Under the pieces are notes generated by a model that did not search any database, was not told the DNA's origin, and saw only the letters and a list, made by a program, of their open reading frames with translations. Below are positions 27,601-39,600 of a stretch of DNA of 64,000 nt, in pieces (the stretch's first letter is position 1; every line of letters starts with the position of its first letter). The DNA is from Sphaerolaimus hirsutus (Eukaryota; Nematoda; Chromadorea; Monhysterida; Sphaerolaimidae). The stretch spans positions 12,909,832 to 12,973,831 of the forward strand of contig OZ038458.1 of assembly GCA_964036195.1 (NCBI GenBank), read 5' to 3'. Position numbers and translations under genes: made by a program.

Positions 27601-30600
27601 TAAATGATCTTCCCATGACCTACTGTAAATGAGCAAATCATCTATATATACCAACACATTTCGATGCAATAATCCAGCCATTGTAACTTCAAAACAGCGC
27701 TGCGCTAAAGCCGGGGAACACTTTAATCCCATCGGCAAGCGTTTCATCTGAAATTGACCAAAACAATTACGAAACGACGTAATATGTCTATCATCCGGAT
27801 GCAGCGCAATGTTGTAAAACGCTTGATTGATATCGACACTGCTAAAAGTATTTGCAACTGTGCAATGACTCTATTGTATCGTCTAATCTGGGCAGCGGAA
27901 ATTGGGGAGCGTGAACTACTGCATTTAATCGTCGATAATCTATCACCATGCGCTTGGCACCATCCGGCTTAGTAACAACTAATGTCGGCGCGCAGTACGG
28001 ACTCGTACTGTGTTCAATGACGTCATGCTCAAGCAGGCAACTTAAATGCTTTTCTAAGTACTGCTGGTCATCCAAACTCAACCTATACATTCGACACGCG
28101 ACCGGAATTTTACTAGTCAACTGAAGTCGATAATCAACCAATTCACTGTATCCCAAATCATACTTATCCCTGGCGAAAGCATCCTGATGAGTCAAAATTA
28201 ACTCTTTTAATTGCTGGCGCTTAATTTCGTCCAATTCAACCGGTACTTCAAAATCCATTTCCCTCCCATCGGCACAAACCACTTTCATAGTCGTATTCGC
28301 CGCTTTTGAAGGTACAGTGCCCTTCGTTGGTACTTTTTCCTCACTAGCTTCAAGTATAGTATCGGTAAAACTCATATCACGCTCGCGGCACTCTCGCACC
28401 CACTCAGCAGGCGGATCACCTCGACGCACTTGTAAAACACACTCCACTGGCTCTACGATGGCAATTTTCTGGCCCACCTGCAACTTTACTGGCACCTCAG
28501 TCACATTAACACACCTCACCGGAAATAATTCACTCGCGCTTTCATAAACAGCATTAGCTGCAAACACACCCGTTTTCACATGAAATTCGTTCAAAGGCTC
28601 AATCGCAAACGTCAATTCATCAATTGGTTCAGATAATTTCGCACTAATTATCGTTTCATGCCGCGGCTTAATTTCAGTCGGTTCAGTCACAACTGCATAA
28701 ATATGCCGTTCTTGCACTACAGGCGACGGGTTGTCAAAAGGCACAGTCAACTTTTTACGCGCATCGCCACTCTCAATTCGCAACTCACGCGCAGGCATAT
28801 CAATAACCATATGCCTCAATACATCAGCGCCTAATAAAATGTCGTCCGACAAACCGCTAATCACCTGAAATACAATAGAAAACGCTTTCCCGGTAATCAT
28901 CACTTGAAGTTCCAGCTGACCCTCAATTTGCAATTTGCATTGAGACGCGCTTTGCAATCCCCCCACAGGCGTGACCTCATCAAACGCTATGCAATTATTT
29001 CGATGCCTAGCCAACACCAGCGGGCTGCACAATGACCTCATCGCACCTGTGTCCAACAGACACCTTTTGTATTCATTCCCCTCAATTTCTACCGTAATCG
29101 ACGGACTATAGTAAATTGGCACGAGTTCTTTACGCTTAGCCGTAATACTTTTGATGTTCGCAATTTCTTCACTGGTCAGCGTGACTACATTCACCTTTTC
29201 CATGACGGCAGAACCTTTAGGAACGCGCAGCGGCGGCAAACGCTTAAATCTACTCACTGGCGTTTCTTCAATATCGGCGCCATACCCTGAACTGTCAGCG
29301 CTAACTGGATTTAACTTTTGCGGCGGTGTCACGGGGGTCGCACCCCTTGCAGGATTGCGCCTATTTTCTATCGCTAACATGCGATTTAATTGAACCCGCA
29401 ACACTCTCATTTTTATCCAATCACACACTGTGAACACTAAATACAACACCAGTTCACACAAAGCGGGCAGAATATATCTCAAAAACACAGAAGTGCACAT
29501 TCCAGCGATAAATCCCTCAAGAAAATTTCGCACGGTCAAAATCCACTCATCTGACACTCCTTTTTTCTTAACAACGCCACCACTTGGAACACCCAGGGCG
29601 TCAACACTTGCAAAAAACGTAAATAGACAGCACAGGAAAAACACACGGTTCAACACACTGGGCAACATACTCGGTTCCGACCACGTTCGGTACAAGGTTG
29701 GCACGCTCGCTTCACAATAATCGGACAACACATACAATTCAGAGTCAGATGACGTTCGCGACAAACTAATGTCCGGCGGTTCACACATAAATGTATGCAT
29801 GGTCAATTCTAGCAGCGCTTCTAACTTAACATACGTCAACGTGTCCTCAGGGTCATCATGCGGATGCTCATCAGCATGCTCACAAAACCCGCTTATATTC
29901 AACCCCTGCAAACCCATGTGTTGCAATTGAGCCCACCACTTTGTTCGAAAAATCATGCTATCTAACGAACGCGCATAAACCCAAGGCATAATCCAAGCCT
30001 CTCTTTCGAGCATGAATTGATGTTCTTGCGGCGTTATTTCAGGCGGATTGCATGGATCCTCTGCTTCCTCATCTGAACTTTCAAGACCCGGTACAACCCT
30101 AATCATGCGCACATATTCCTTACTTTCTTGCACGCTGCGTGCATGATTCACTGAGTTCGCAGACACGCGCGTCGGATTTAACGCAGTCAATTCAGTTGAC
30201 GGAGGGGCCGCAATGGCCATTTGCGATGATTGAACTTGTTGCACTGGAGACCAACTAGTAGTTGACACTTGCGCGGGAGGGGGATAATACAGGTAAGGCG
30301 GCGCTTGCATGGAATATACAGGTTGCTGTGCAGAGCGCATCATATTCGCTGGACCTCTGAAATTATTCATCGGTCGCTGCGGCGGCCCGCGCCGAAAATT
30401 TCTAAAGCGCGCTCTTTCCTCTTCTGTCAATTTAGGACAATCAGAGCGAAAGTGATCATCTGCCCCACATTCATAACAGCCCTCATCAAATTTACGCGGC
30501 CTAAATTTGGAAACTGGTTTCGCAGCATTGTTACCTATCAATTGCTTTTCCAAGTCAACTAAACGCTTATCCTTATCCTCTAACTGCCTAGAAAGTTCTT

Positions 30601-33600
30601 CCAATTTCACTCGCTGTTCCTCAAACTTTGGATTTTCCGCCGCCGCCGGAACGGGCGGGGAATTTCCGAAAGCTCCCGCACCCCCTAAAGCAAAAATTCG
30701 CTCGATTACCGAATTGGTGGCTTCTGAAACTAATTCAGCGTTGGATTTTGACTTTTTCTTACCACCCACTTTGTCCTTATCAATTTCCAGAAAACTTTCT
30801 TGCGTGCGCGCATTATTGACTACGTCTTGAAACTTAGCCCCAGCAGTAATAGATACATTCCTACGGATGTCAGGATACAATCCACTGACAAATTTCGCCA
30901 CTGCCATCTTTTCGCGTTCAATTTTTGAAAGTTTCGGAAAAGCGCGTTTTATAATCTTCTCCAGCCGCACTGACCAATTTAACACATCTTCATCTTCGCC
31001 CTGCTCACTACTAATCACTTCCCTTTGCGCATGATGCTCCGAAATGGGGTTAGTATAATAACGTTCCAAAGCGTCCATAAACTCCTCATAATCCAAATTA
31101 ATCAATTCACTCTTATGCGACATGTAAATCGAACGCGCGCTGTCACGCAAATAAACCGGAAGCAGCGATTTTCGCTCATCCGTCGGAATTTGCAACGCCT
31201 CACAAACTGCGTCCCAATTTTTACGCCAATCAGCAAATTTATCATCAGCGCGCCCCTTAAATGGTATCACCTGTCCAGTAAGCGCGGTCATGGCAGCAGC
31301 ATAACCCTCCCTACTAGTAGCAATCATACTCACAGCAGGTATAGGTGGTGTGGTAGCGGTAGAGCACCCTCCCGAATTAGAAACAGCGCTAATTACAGAA
31401 TTAATCGCTTGCATATCAGGCTTTTCTAAATGAATATACTCAGCAAATGCATTAATCGCGTCCGCAATTTGACTCACATCATTTCGCAAATTATAGCAGT
31501 CAACACCTAACTTTACTAATGACACTAATTTTTCGTCATTATCACTCATGTTCCCATTTTCCAAAGAACTCATGGGTCGCTGATTATACAAATAAGCGGC
31601 AATACTCACCGTTTGAGTCACAACCTGACTAAGGTTCCATTCTAACCCCTGAACCGAATTCCCCACTATCGACGAATTAATTTGGTTCAAAGTCAAATTT
31701 TTCGCTTGAATCAACAATTGCACCACATCGGGACCCGTGTTCACACCACTACCGCTCGCATGCGCCATACTCAAGGTAGAATACCGGAAAAACACACACT
31801 CACTCGACGACTGGGTACTCGCGCTTCGGTACCCGGCACTCGCGCTTCGGTGCCCTAACTTACTTTGCCCTACGGTCGGGAATGGCACCTCCGCACCCGC
31901 ACTTGGCTTGACTTGCTCACAGGTCGGGAATGACTCCTCCGCACCTCTTTCAGGGACCGGTCCTTCCGCGTCCACCCAGCAGTTGACGTCAAAGTCGTTA
32001 GGTTCGTCACTCAACTCAGCGGTTCCCGGTTCAGAACAGTGCGCGTCCGTACTGAACTGAACCGATTTCGATTTTTTCTTACTTTTCCGCTTTTCCCTTT
32101 TTTGCCCACTAATAATTTCGTCAGTTTCGCGTCCCAAAACAAAAATATCCGTGCTTATCGGTTGCGTCGATCGGGTAGCCTTCCGTTCCTCCAGCCGGGC
32201 GGTGGTTCGTTTGTTCTCACCAGCGATTGTCAAACGGTGATCAGTCGCCTGAACTCACTGGGAATATTAAACAAACCACTCGCTGCTACCAGTTGTCATG
32301 AATTTTCACCGGCTACTTTTTACTCAACCAAATTCCACTATGGCAAACTGCCAAGTTTTACCGATCTCACACCTACTCGTTGGATGAGTGACAAAGTAAG
32401 GCAACGGAAAAGCGACTACCGATTGAATTCGCAACGCACAATGGTGAATTCACCGAAGTGAATATCACAGGTGTACGCTACGTCAATTAAGTTAGCTTTT
32501 TAGCGAATGGCGTTTTTATCAACGCACCAGCAATTAGTTGAATGTCTAATTTACACCAAGGGGTCCGAAGTTTTTAGAAGAGATTTTATTTTAGGCGATT
32601 TTTTAGACTCAGAATTCACACATTTAGATAGAACACAGGGAACACACTGAGAGCGAGTTTCTAACCAGCGGCACAAAACCTTCGAAAAAACTCCAAGAAA
32701 ATGAAACCGAAGCAATTTCGACTGAATCGACCCCTACTCTAAATTACGGTACGCTTTTATACGCAACAACATAAGCCAAGTCCAGACAACACTTCCACAT
32801 ACCACGAGAAGCATGCTTACAAACGACTTTACAGACACACGGCATTTTAAAACGGGCATACCTAAAATTATTCACGGCGTCAGTTTACAGGATACGTCGA
32901 TCAACTACACAAAAACACAAAGAATTCACGCGCCAAAAATCGGGTTGGGAACAAGAGCGAGGATAAAAATAGAAAAATAAGAAAATGAACGAATGCGACA
33001 AGAATAAAAAGAACAGGAAAAACACACGAGATACTGTAAAAACTTGTTTTAGCGCGAAAAAAATGGCGGGCGATTCAAATTTTACTCAGCGAACTCTACC
33101 GAAATCCCAAAACCACCTCCACGAACGGGGAAACACACAGCAATTAGCGAAACAAATAAACACGCGAACAGTAATCCCATCAGCAAAAAGAGCGTATAAT
33201 AAACGAAAATGACGTTGATATCCAAAGCGTAAGAAGCACACGTATTATTAATGCACAACGAAAAAATGTCGTAAGTGGGATAATCCATGATAAGATTAGG
33301 ATACCGGTAAGGCGAATGGAATTAATTTCCACACTGACTGTCAAGGAAAAAATGAATTACGGTACCGTTTTAAAGACTCTTAGCAGAAATTCTATCAGAG
33401 TGATTAAATAAATACGCACTCAAATCAGATCACCTTTACACTTATCAAAATATTCGGGGAAAAAACAGGAAAAACAAGCGGCTTATTATTTCATCTCTTT
33501 GTATAATAAAGATCAACCACGAAATTTGCATAAATTCCTAAATATCCAAATGTCAAGTTATCAGTTTTCTAGGGGAAAGGGAAATACAAAAAAAATCAAT

Positions 33601-36600
33601 CTAGGATTAGGTAGATAAAAAAAAATAGCGAAGTTGCAAACGTAAAATCAAATAAAAATTAACATACTCGAGTTTTACCTATTCCCTACCAAACCTAAAG
33701 TAAAAATGAATATGAAGTCGGTATAACGCTTAACAGAAATACGAACGCAAATGATTGGCAACTTGAAAGTTTATAAATTTCAATCTTTGTAGCTTAAATG
33801 CATGTTTGGATTGCATGACTTTTTGAAGTTTAAAACTAAAAACAAAACAAACTCAAGTGAATCCACTGCCACATGCCGAAACGCAACAGCCATTAACTAC
33901 CGAAGGCACTTATCACGAAAATGACCACTCTCGCTGCTACACCACTCATTCTGCTACCAGAATATTAATTAGCCAGCCACGGCTTTTTGATCCCATACGC
34001 ACTGTGCAAAAACCACACCCCGACAATACCGAACTGCTCAACTCACTCAAAAATAGGTACACTTGTCACTGTATGGGTGCTTGTTTCGATGAGATCGGCG
34101 GACTGGGCTGTTCTCACAACAAGCCAAGGGAGTAGGCATTTAGACATGCGATCATGCCTGTCGAGTTAGACTCGATTCTTTTAATTACCTCTCATTTTCA
34201 ACACCAATCATCATCGCACCTCTATAATCAGTGTACCTTTGTAAAATCGCGTGTAAATTAACTTTTGTTTCCCAATCCGGAAATGCAGGAATGCACAGTA
34301 CATACTAGATCAATAGCCGCGACCCTCATGTCAAAAAAATGCAACGAAAGTTAGTCAAAATCCAACCTATGTGCCCTCAGTTATCACTGACCATTCACGC
34401 ACTACGACACGTAACTGCAGCGTCACTCTTTTTACTTAGAGAAAATAACTGAAACTTTGTTATGCAATCCAAACCGCTAGTAAAAAATTACTTTTAAATT
34501 AAACTGTCACAATTAAAATTGTTGCCAATTCACTTGTCTCACTTTCTTAAAAAAAACTACCTAATTAAAAAAATCTAAACAAATAAAAACAACTATTTAC
34601 ATCACAGCGTCAACTTTGTGTCAGATCCTCAATACCTCCAATCCTTTCCTTGGCCAGAAAAAACACACATAACACAATGGGGCACCGGAAAAACGGAAAT
34701 GCACGTTGCCACGTTGCCAACGTAGCGCAGCGACGTAGCCGAAAACGTCAACGCCACGTTCACCCACCGAATCGCCCAAAACCATCGTCGAAGTAGAACT
34801 GAAATGTTTAAATTATTGTAAGCTCGGAAGTGTAAACAACCCTCTACATAAATTCATTAAGTGAACTATATATACATTTATACTTAAAATTTTTGAAATT
34901 TTACAATTTTTGGACACCCACTTTTGCTCACACAAGCGCGCAATTTCTTCCCCATGCATTGTAATTTCAACGGATCGGCCCCTGCGAACCAATATCCTCG
35001 GAAATAACCACATCTTTGCGAATTTCGCTGCATATGTATGCATTTTTACATAACATATAAAGCGGCTCCTGGCGCTGGCGCCAACGCCAATAGCGCCATG
35101 GCGTGGCGCCTCTGTATGGCGCTAGCGCCAAAACGCCTTTCCGTCCCTATATAGGGAAAAAATTTAGGGGGGGGGGCTGAGCCCCCCCCCCGTTCGCCGG
35201 CCCCCGTAAACAAGCAGCCCCCCCGCTCAAAAATCCTGGATACGTCCCTGAAACATACATACCTAATTAATTTTAATTCAATTTCATGTTCTCCTATATC
35301 CTGTGTAAAACATTAACGAGATATGAACATATCTTGCTGAGTCGACATGGTTTTTCACAATTGGGCCCACACACACTAGTTTACGTCGCAAAATCGTGCC
35401 AACTGAATGTCAACTAAATATTACAAAAGTTTTTCAAAAGCATCACACTTAGCAGAAACAATGAAAATTAAATGTCACGAAAAATTTTAACTATGCTCTA
35501 TTACATAGGAAAATTGAAATCACACAATTCAAAAAAATTTAGTTGAATTCAGTTGACAAGAATTTTGATGTATACTCTATCACGTGAGCGTGTGGTGGCT
35601 GCGAAATCACGGAGTAACGGTAAACTTATTTCTTGGTGATCATCACAACACAACGCAACGCAAGCGTGTGTGTCCAAACACAGTTATAAGGAAGCGAGGT
35701 GGAATTTGCAATTTGCAACCAATGTTATTCCCGTTAATGCAGTTTCGCTGTTAGACATGATATCGTCATTAATAACGTTTTTCTTATCTACATATTTATT
35801 TACAATCACAGCAAAAGTTTACAGCGGGCAACACAGGACCTTTCTAGCACTGACAAATTTTTCGGCAGCAAAGGGCAAGCAATGTGTTAATACCATGTTT
35901 CTTCTAATAGAACGACATCAACATGTCTTTTCGTGGCCGCGTGTATTGATTATATTTACTCGTAAAATACCATGTTAGCGGCCAAGTCCCTTCAAATATC
36001 AAATTCCCTTTGATCGGGTGGTGCACCTCGATTTTTTTAAACTGAAAATGTGACACTTTAAAAAACGTCATAAAACAGTTTTTTAGGTACCTACATAGTT
36101 GCCTCCTCTGTCCTTTGCACTCACGGTACATTCTACAGCATCAGATAAATGGCCCAATTCATAGCTACTTTTATTCAGCTTAGGTATTCATAATTGCTCA
36201 TCCGCATTCATACAGTTAGGTAAAGTTAAACCACATTCATACACCGTGCCATTGTTAGAATAAATACCTAAAGCTAAGCCCTGAACGTCCGTGCTTTTCT
36301 ATCAGATGAAGTCTTTATGTTTTTGTAGGGTAGGTGCCACACAAACTGGATTAAAAACACTGTTGAGCAGAAACTATGTTCAAATGCGGATTCCTTTCCG
36401 ACATTGCACTTGAAAATTGACTTGCTACCTAAATTAAGCTAAAATCGAGTTGACACTAGGGATGGCCAAGGGTTTTTTTAAATGTAAAACGTTTTATTTT
36501 TTTAAAAACCCGACCATCGAAACCGTTTTTTAAAAAAAAACCTTGACCAAATTTTTTTGTACTAAGCACTAGGTATTTTGCAATTTTTTACGCGCAAGCG

Positions 36601-39600
36601 CGCAATTTCACATGCACATTACTTTTTGTGCTTGTTTTCATTGGTTTTGCAGCATTTTTAGTGTAAAAGCTTCCATTTGTTCATGCTATTGTGCCATAAT
36701 AAGCCGTGATATGTTAGCGTAATATATAATATACAGCTAATGTGCCCCCACATACTTGTACAGCGTGAAACACCACTGCCAATGTGTTAGCCAGCTATTA
36801 TATCCTTATTTAAGCACTTTTCCACACCCAACATCACTTGAAGTCACAAATGTTCGACAAAAGGCGATATCCATAATAAGTCAGTACTGTCACCTATCTG
36901 ATTTACCTGTATCTGAGGCGTCGAATTCTAAAAGTCGACAAGTCCAAATTTGGAAAATTTGAGTTATCCCCGTGAAAATGATCTGGGGATGGTCCCTCTC
37001 ATTTTTCAAAATTTTCCATAAATTTTCCTACCTCACATTCCCCTATACGACCATGCCAAATTTGACCATTTTGGGGGAAAATGGAGAAAATTTGGGCAAG
37101 AAGTCGACAAGTACGCCTAGTTTTTGGGCAAAAAGTCGACAAGTCCACCTTGTGCAGCCTTTTTTGTTGGGACAAAAAAAGCAAGAAATGTGTTAAGTCC
37201 GCTATGGGCAGTGATTTCTAAAAGTCGACAAGTACAAAAATAGCCCATAAGGCAAATTTTTTCAAGCTGGGAACAAAAATGTTTGCAAGTGCAAGAAGTC
37301 GACAAGTCCACTCCCCTGCCCATAAAATTTTTTTGGGCAAGAAGTCGACAAGTCCATGCCTGATTAGAGCTAAAAGTCGACAAGTCCATTTCATTAACGC
37401 AAGAAGTCGACAAGTCCACTTTTGTTTACTGAACATTGTTTGTAAAAGTAGTGCCATTTCCATGGCGTTGGCGCCATTTTTATGGAGTGGCACTATTGAC
37501 TCCAAAGTAGCGCCATTTCCATGGCGTTGGTGCCATTTTTATGGAGTGGCACTATTGACTCCAAAGTAGCGCCATTTCCATGGCGTTGGCGCCATTTTTA
37601 TGGAGTGGCACTATTGACTCCAAAGTAGCGCCATTTCCATGGCTTTGGCGCCATTTTTATGGAGTGTTGCTGTTGACTCCAAAGTAGCGCCATTTCCATG
37701 GCGTTGGCGCCATTTTTATGGAGTGGCACTATTGACTCCAAAGTAGCGCCATTTTTATGGCGTTGGCGCCATTTTTATGGAGTGGCACTATCAACTCCAA
37801 AATAGCGCCATTTCCATGGCGTTGGCGCCATTTTTATGGAGTGTTGCTGTTGACTCCAAAGTAGCGCCATTTCCATGGCATTGGCGCCATTTTTATGGAG
37901 TGGCACTATTGACTCCAAAGTAGCGCCATTTCCATGGCGTTGGCGCCATTTTTATGGAGTGGCACTATTGACTCCAAAGTAGCGCCATTTCCATGGCTTT
38001 GGCGCCATTTTTATGGAGTGTTGCTGTTGACTCCAAAGTAGCGCCATTTCCATGGCGTTGGCGCCATTTTTATGTAGTGTTGCTGTTGACTCCAAAGTAG
38101 CGCCATTTCCATGGCATTGGCGCCATTTTTATGGAGTGGCACTACACTTTTTTTCAAAAAAAATTTTAATATTTTTTTTAAATATTTTTTTCAACATTTT
38201 TTTCAAATTTTTTTTTCAAATTTTTTTTTAATTTTTTTTTTAATTTTTTATTATTTTATTTTATTTTTTTTTATTTTTTTAAAAAGTTTCTTTTTTTTTG
38301 TTTCAATTTTTTTCTTCAATTTTTTTATTTTTTTAATATTTTTTCTTAATTTTTTTTCTTTTTTCAAATTTTTATTATTTTTTATCAATTTTTTTTCAAA
38401 TTTTTTTTAATAATTTTTTTTAATTTTTTTTAATAATTTTTTTGTTTCAATTTATTTTTCAAATTTTTTTTAATTTTTTTTTAAATTTTTTTTATATTTT
38501 TTTTATATATTTTTTATTTTTTATTTTAAATTTTTCACATTTTTTTTTTAATTTTTTTTTTATAAATTTTTTTTCCAAATTTTTTTTTCAAATTTTCTCA
38601 AAATTTTTTTTGTTCAATTTTTTTCTCTCAAATTTTGTGTTTATATTTTTCCATTTCCTTGGCTCCGTTCCTGGCAGCCAGCCAAAATTTCAAAATCCGC
38701 TATAAATATGGATAAAATAGGGCCAACACTAGATATATAACCATGTATATGAATGAAAATAGAGATTATGAAGGTGGAAATTGGCAAAGTAGAGCAAATT
38801 TGACGATTTTTAGCTAACTTTGAGTTTTCACTCTCATTCATATAATACGCAACTGATAAGTGGGATGAGGGCCACGTTCTGATACATGACCCAATCCGTT
38901 CCAATCCTTTGAATATGGCGACACAAAAATGACGTCATGCACTCTCCACTGGAGAGATTGACGCAAATGTTTGTAGGGTGATACGTCTGCCAACTTATAC
39001 ATAATTTTTTTTATTGAGTTTTATCAATTTTGCATATCAATTATTTCAACAAAACAATATTTTTTCAGAATCACACAAAATTAAACAATGAACAACAGTG
39101 TCATCTCAGTAACATCTAGGGATGGAAAGTACATCCTAGTACAACTAGTCTAGTTTTTGATACAGCCCTGAACAATGATGTCCGTAACAAATCATGGCAG
39201 CATGCTAACTCAAATTAAATCTGAAAAAGATTCACATAATAGGGCCAACTTCTTCCACTGAAGAATAAAAGCAACTTAAAAACTTAAAACTTTATTTAAA
39301 AAATTTAAAAACAATAAAAAAGAAAAAAAATTATTTAAAAAATTTTGAACAAAAAGAAGAAAAAAATTGATACAAAAATTTTTAAAATTTTTTTTGAAAA
39401 TTTTGAAGAAAAAAAAGTTATGAAAATTTTTTTTGAAAAAAGTTATAAAAAAAGAAAAGAAAATTTTTTGAAAAAAAAAATAATAATAAAAGTTTTATTT
39501 AAAAATTTATCAAAAAAAATTTAAAAAAAATGTATAAAAAAATTTTAAAAAAAATTACAAAAAATTTTTTTCAAAGATAAAATTTGAAGAAAAAAATTTG

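Larger units (their letters stand above)
16999..34932 (-). mobile_element. Giant Ty3/gypsy-type LTR retrotransposon with helicase ORF
   Basis: 17,934 bp, bounded by 2,639-bp direct LTRs beginning TGTCATGAATTTT and ending TTTTGCTCACA on the + strand, and flanked by the 4-bp duplication CAAG (16995-16998, 34933-34936). On the minus strand the order is 5' LTR, primer site, gag, CCHC, insert with membrane segments, protease, RT, RNase H, integrase, UPF1-like helicase, 3' LTR. YIDD with [12 protein letters not shown] in RT and the gene order fit gypsy elements. LTRs of equal length with one mismatch found (17083 T, 32378 C) point to a recent insertion. One frameshift in RT suggests this copy is not autonomous, unless it is a sequence error. 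Confidence 0.93.
16861..35250. mobile_element. Family B hAT-like element split by the LTR retrotransposon
   Basis: Left end CAAGGACGTATCAAGG followed by a G run, right end CCTGGATACGTCCCTG preceded by GCCCCCC and a GGCGCTGGCGCCAACGCC block, as in the copy at 10966-11403. Putting the two flanks of the retrotransposon side by side leaves the family's usual GCGCGCAAGCGCGCAATTT centre. Flanking 8-mers (ATATAGAC, AAACATAC) match only in part. Confidence 0.7.

Noticed and set aside
27750-27850. Programmed frameshift in pol
   Set aside because: The shift is inside the RT domain rather than between gag and pol, and no stimulatory structure was evident.
16861-35250. CRISPR-like or bacterial mobile-element interpretation of the repeats
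   Set aside because: Spliced host gene, LTRs and hAT-like MITEs show a eukaryotic genome; repeats are tandem or inverted without unique spacers.
38111-38705. Long Phe-rich open frames in the T-rich arm
   Set aside because: They follow from low-complexity T runs; no start context, homology or codon bias.
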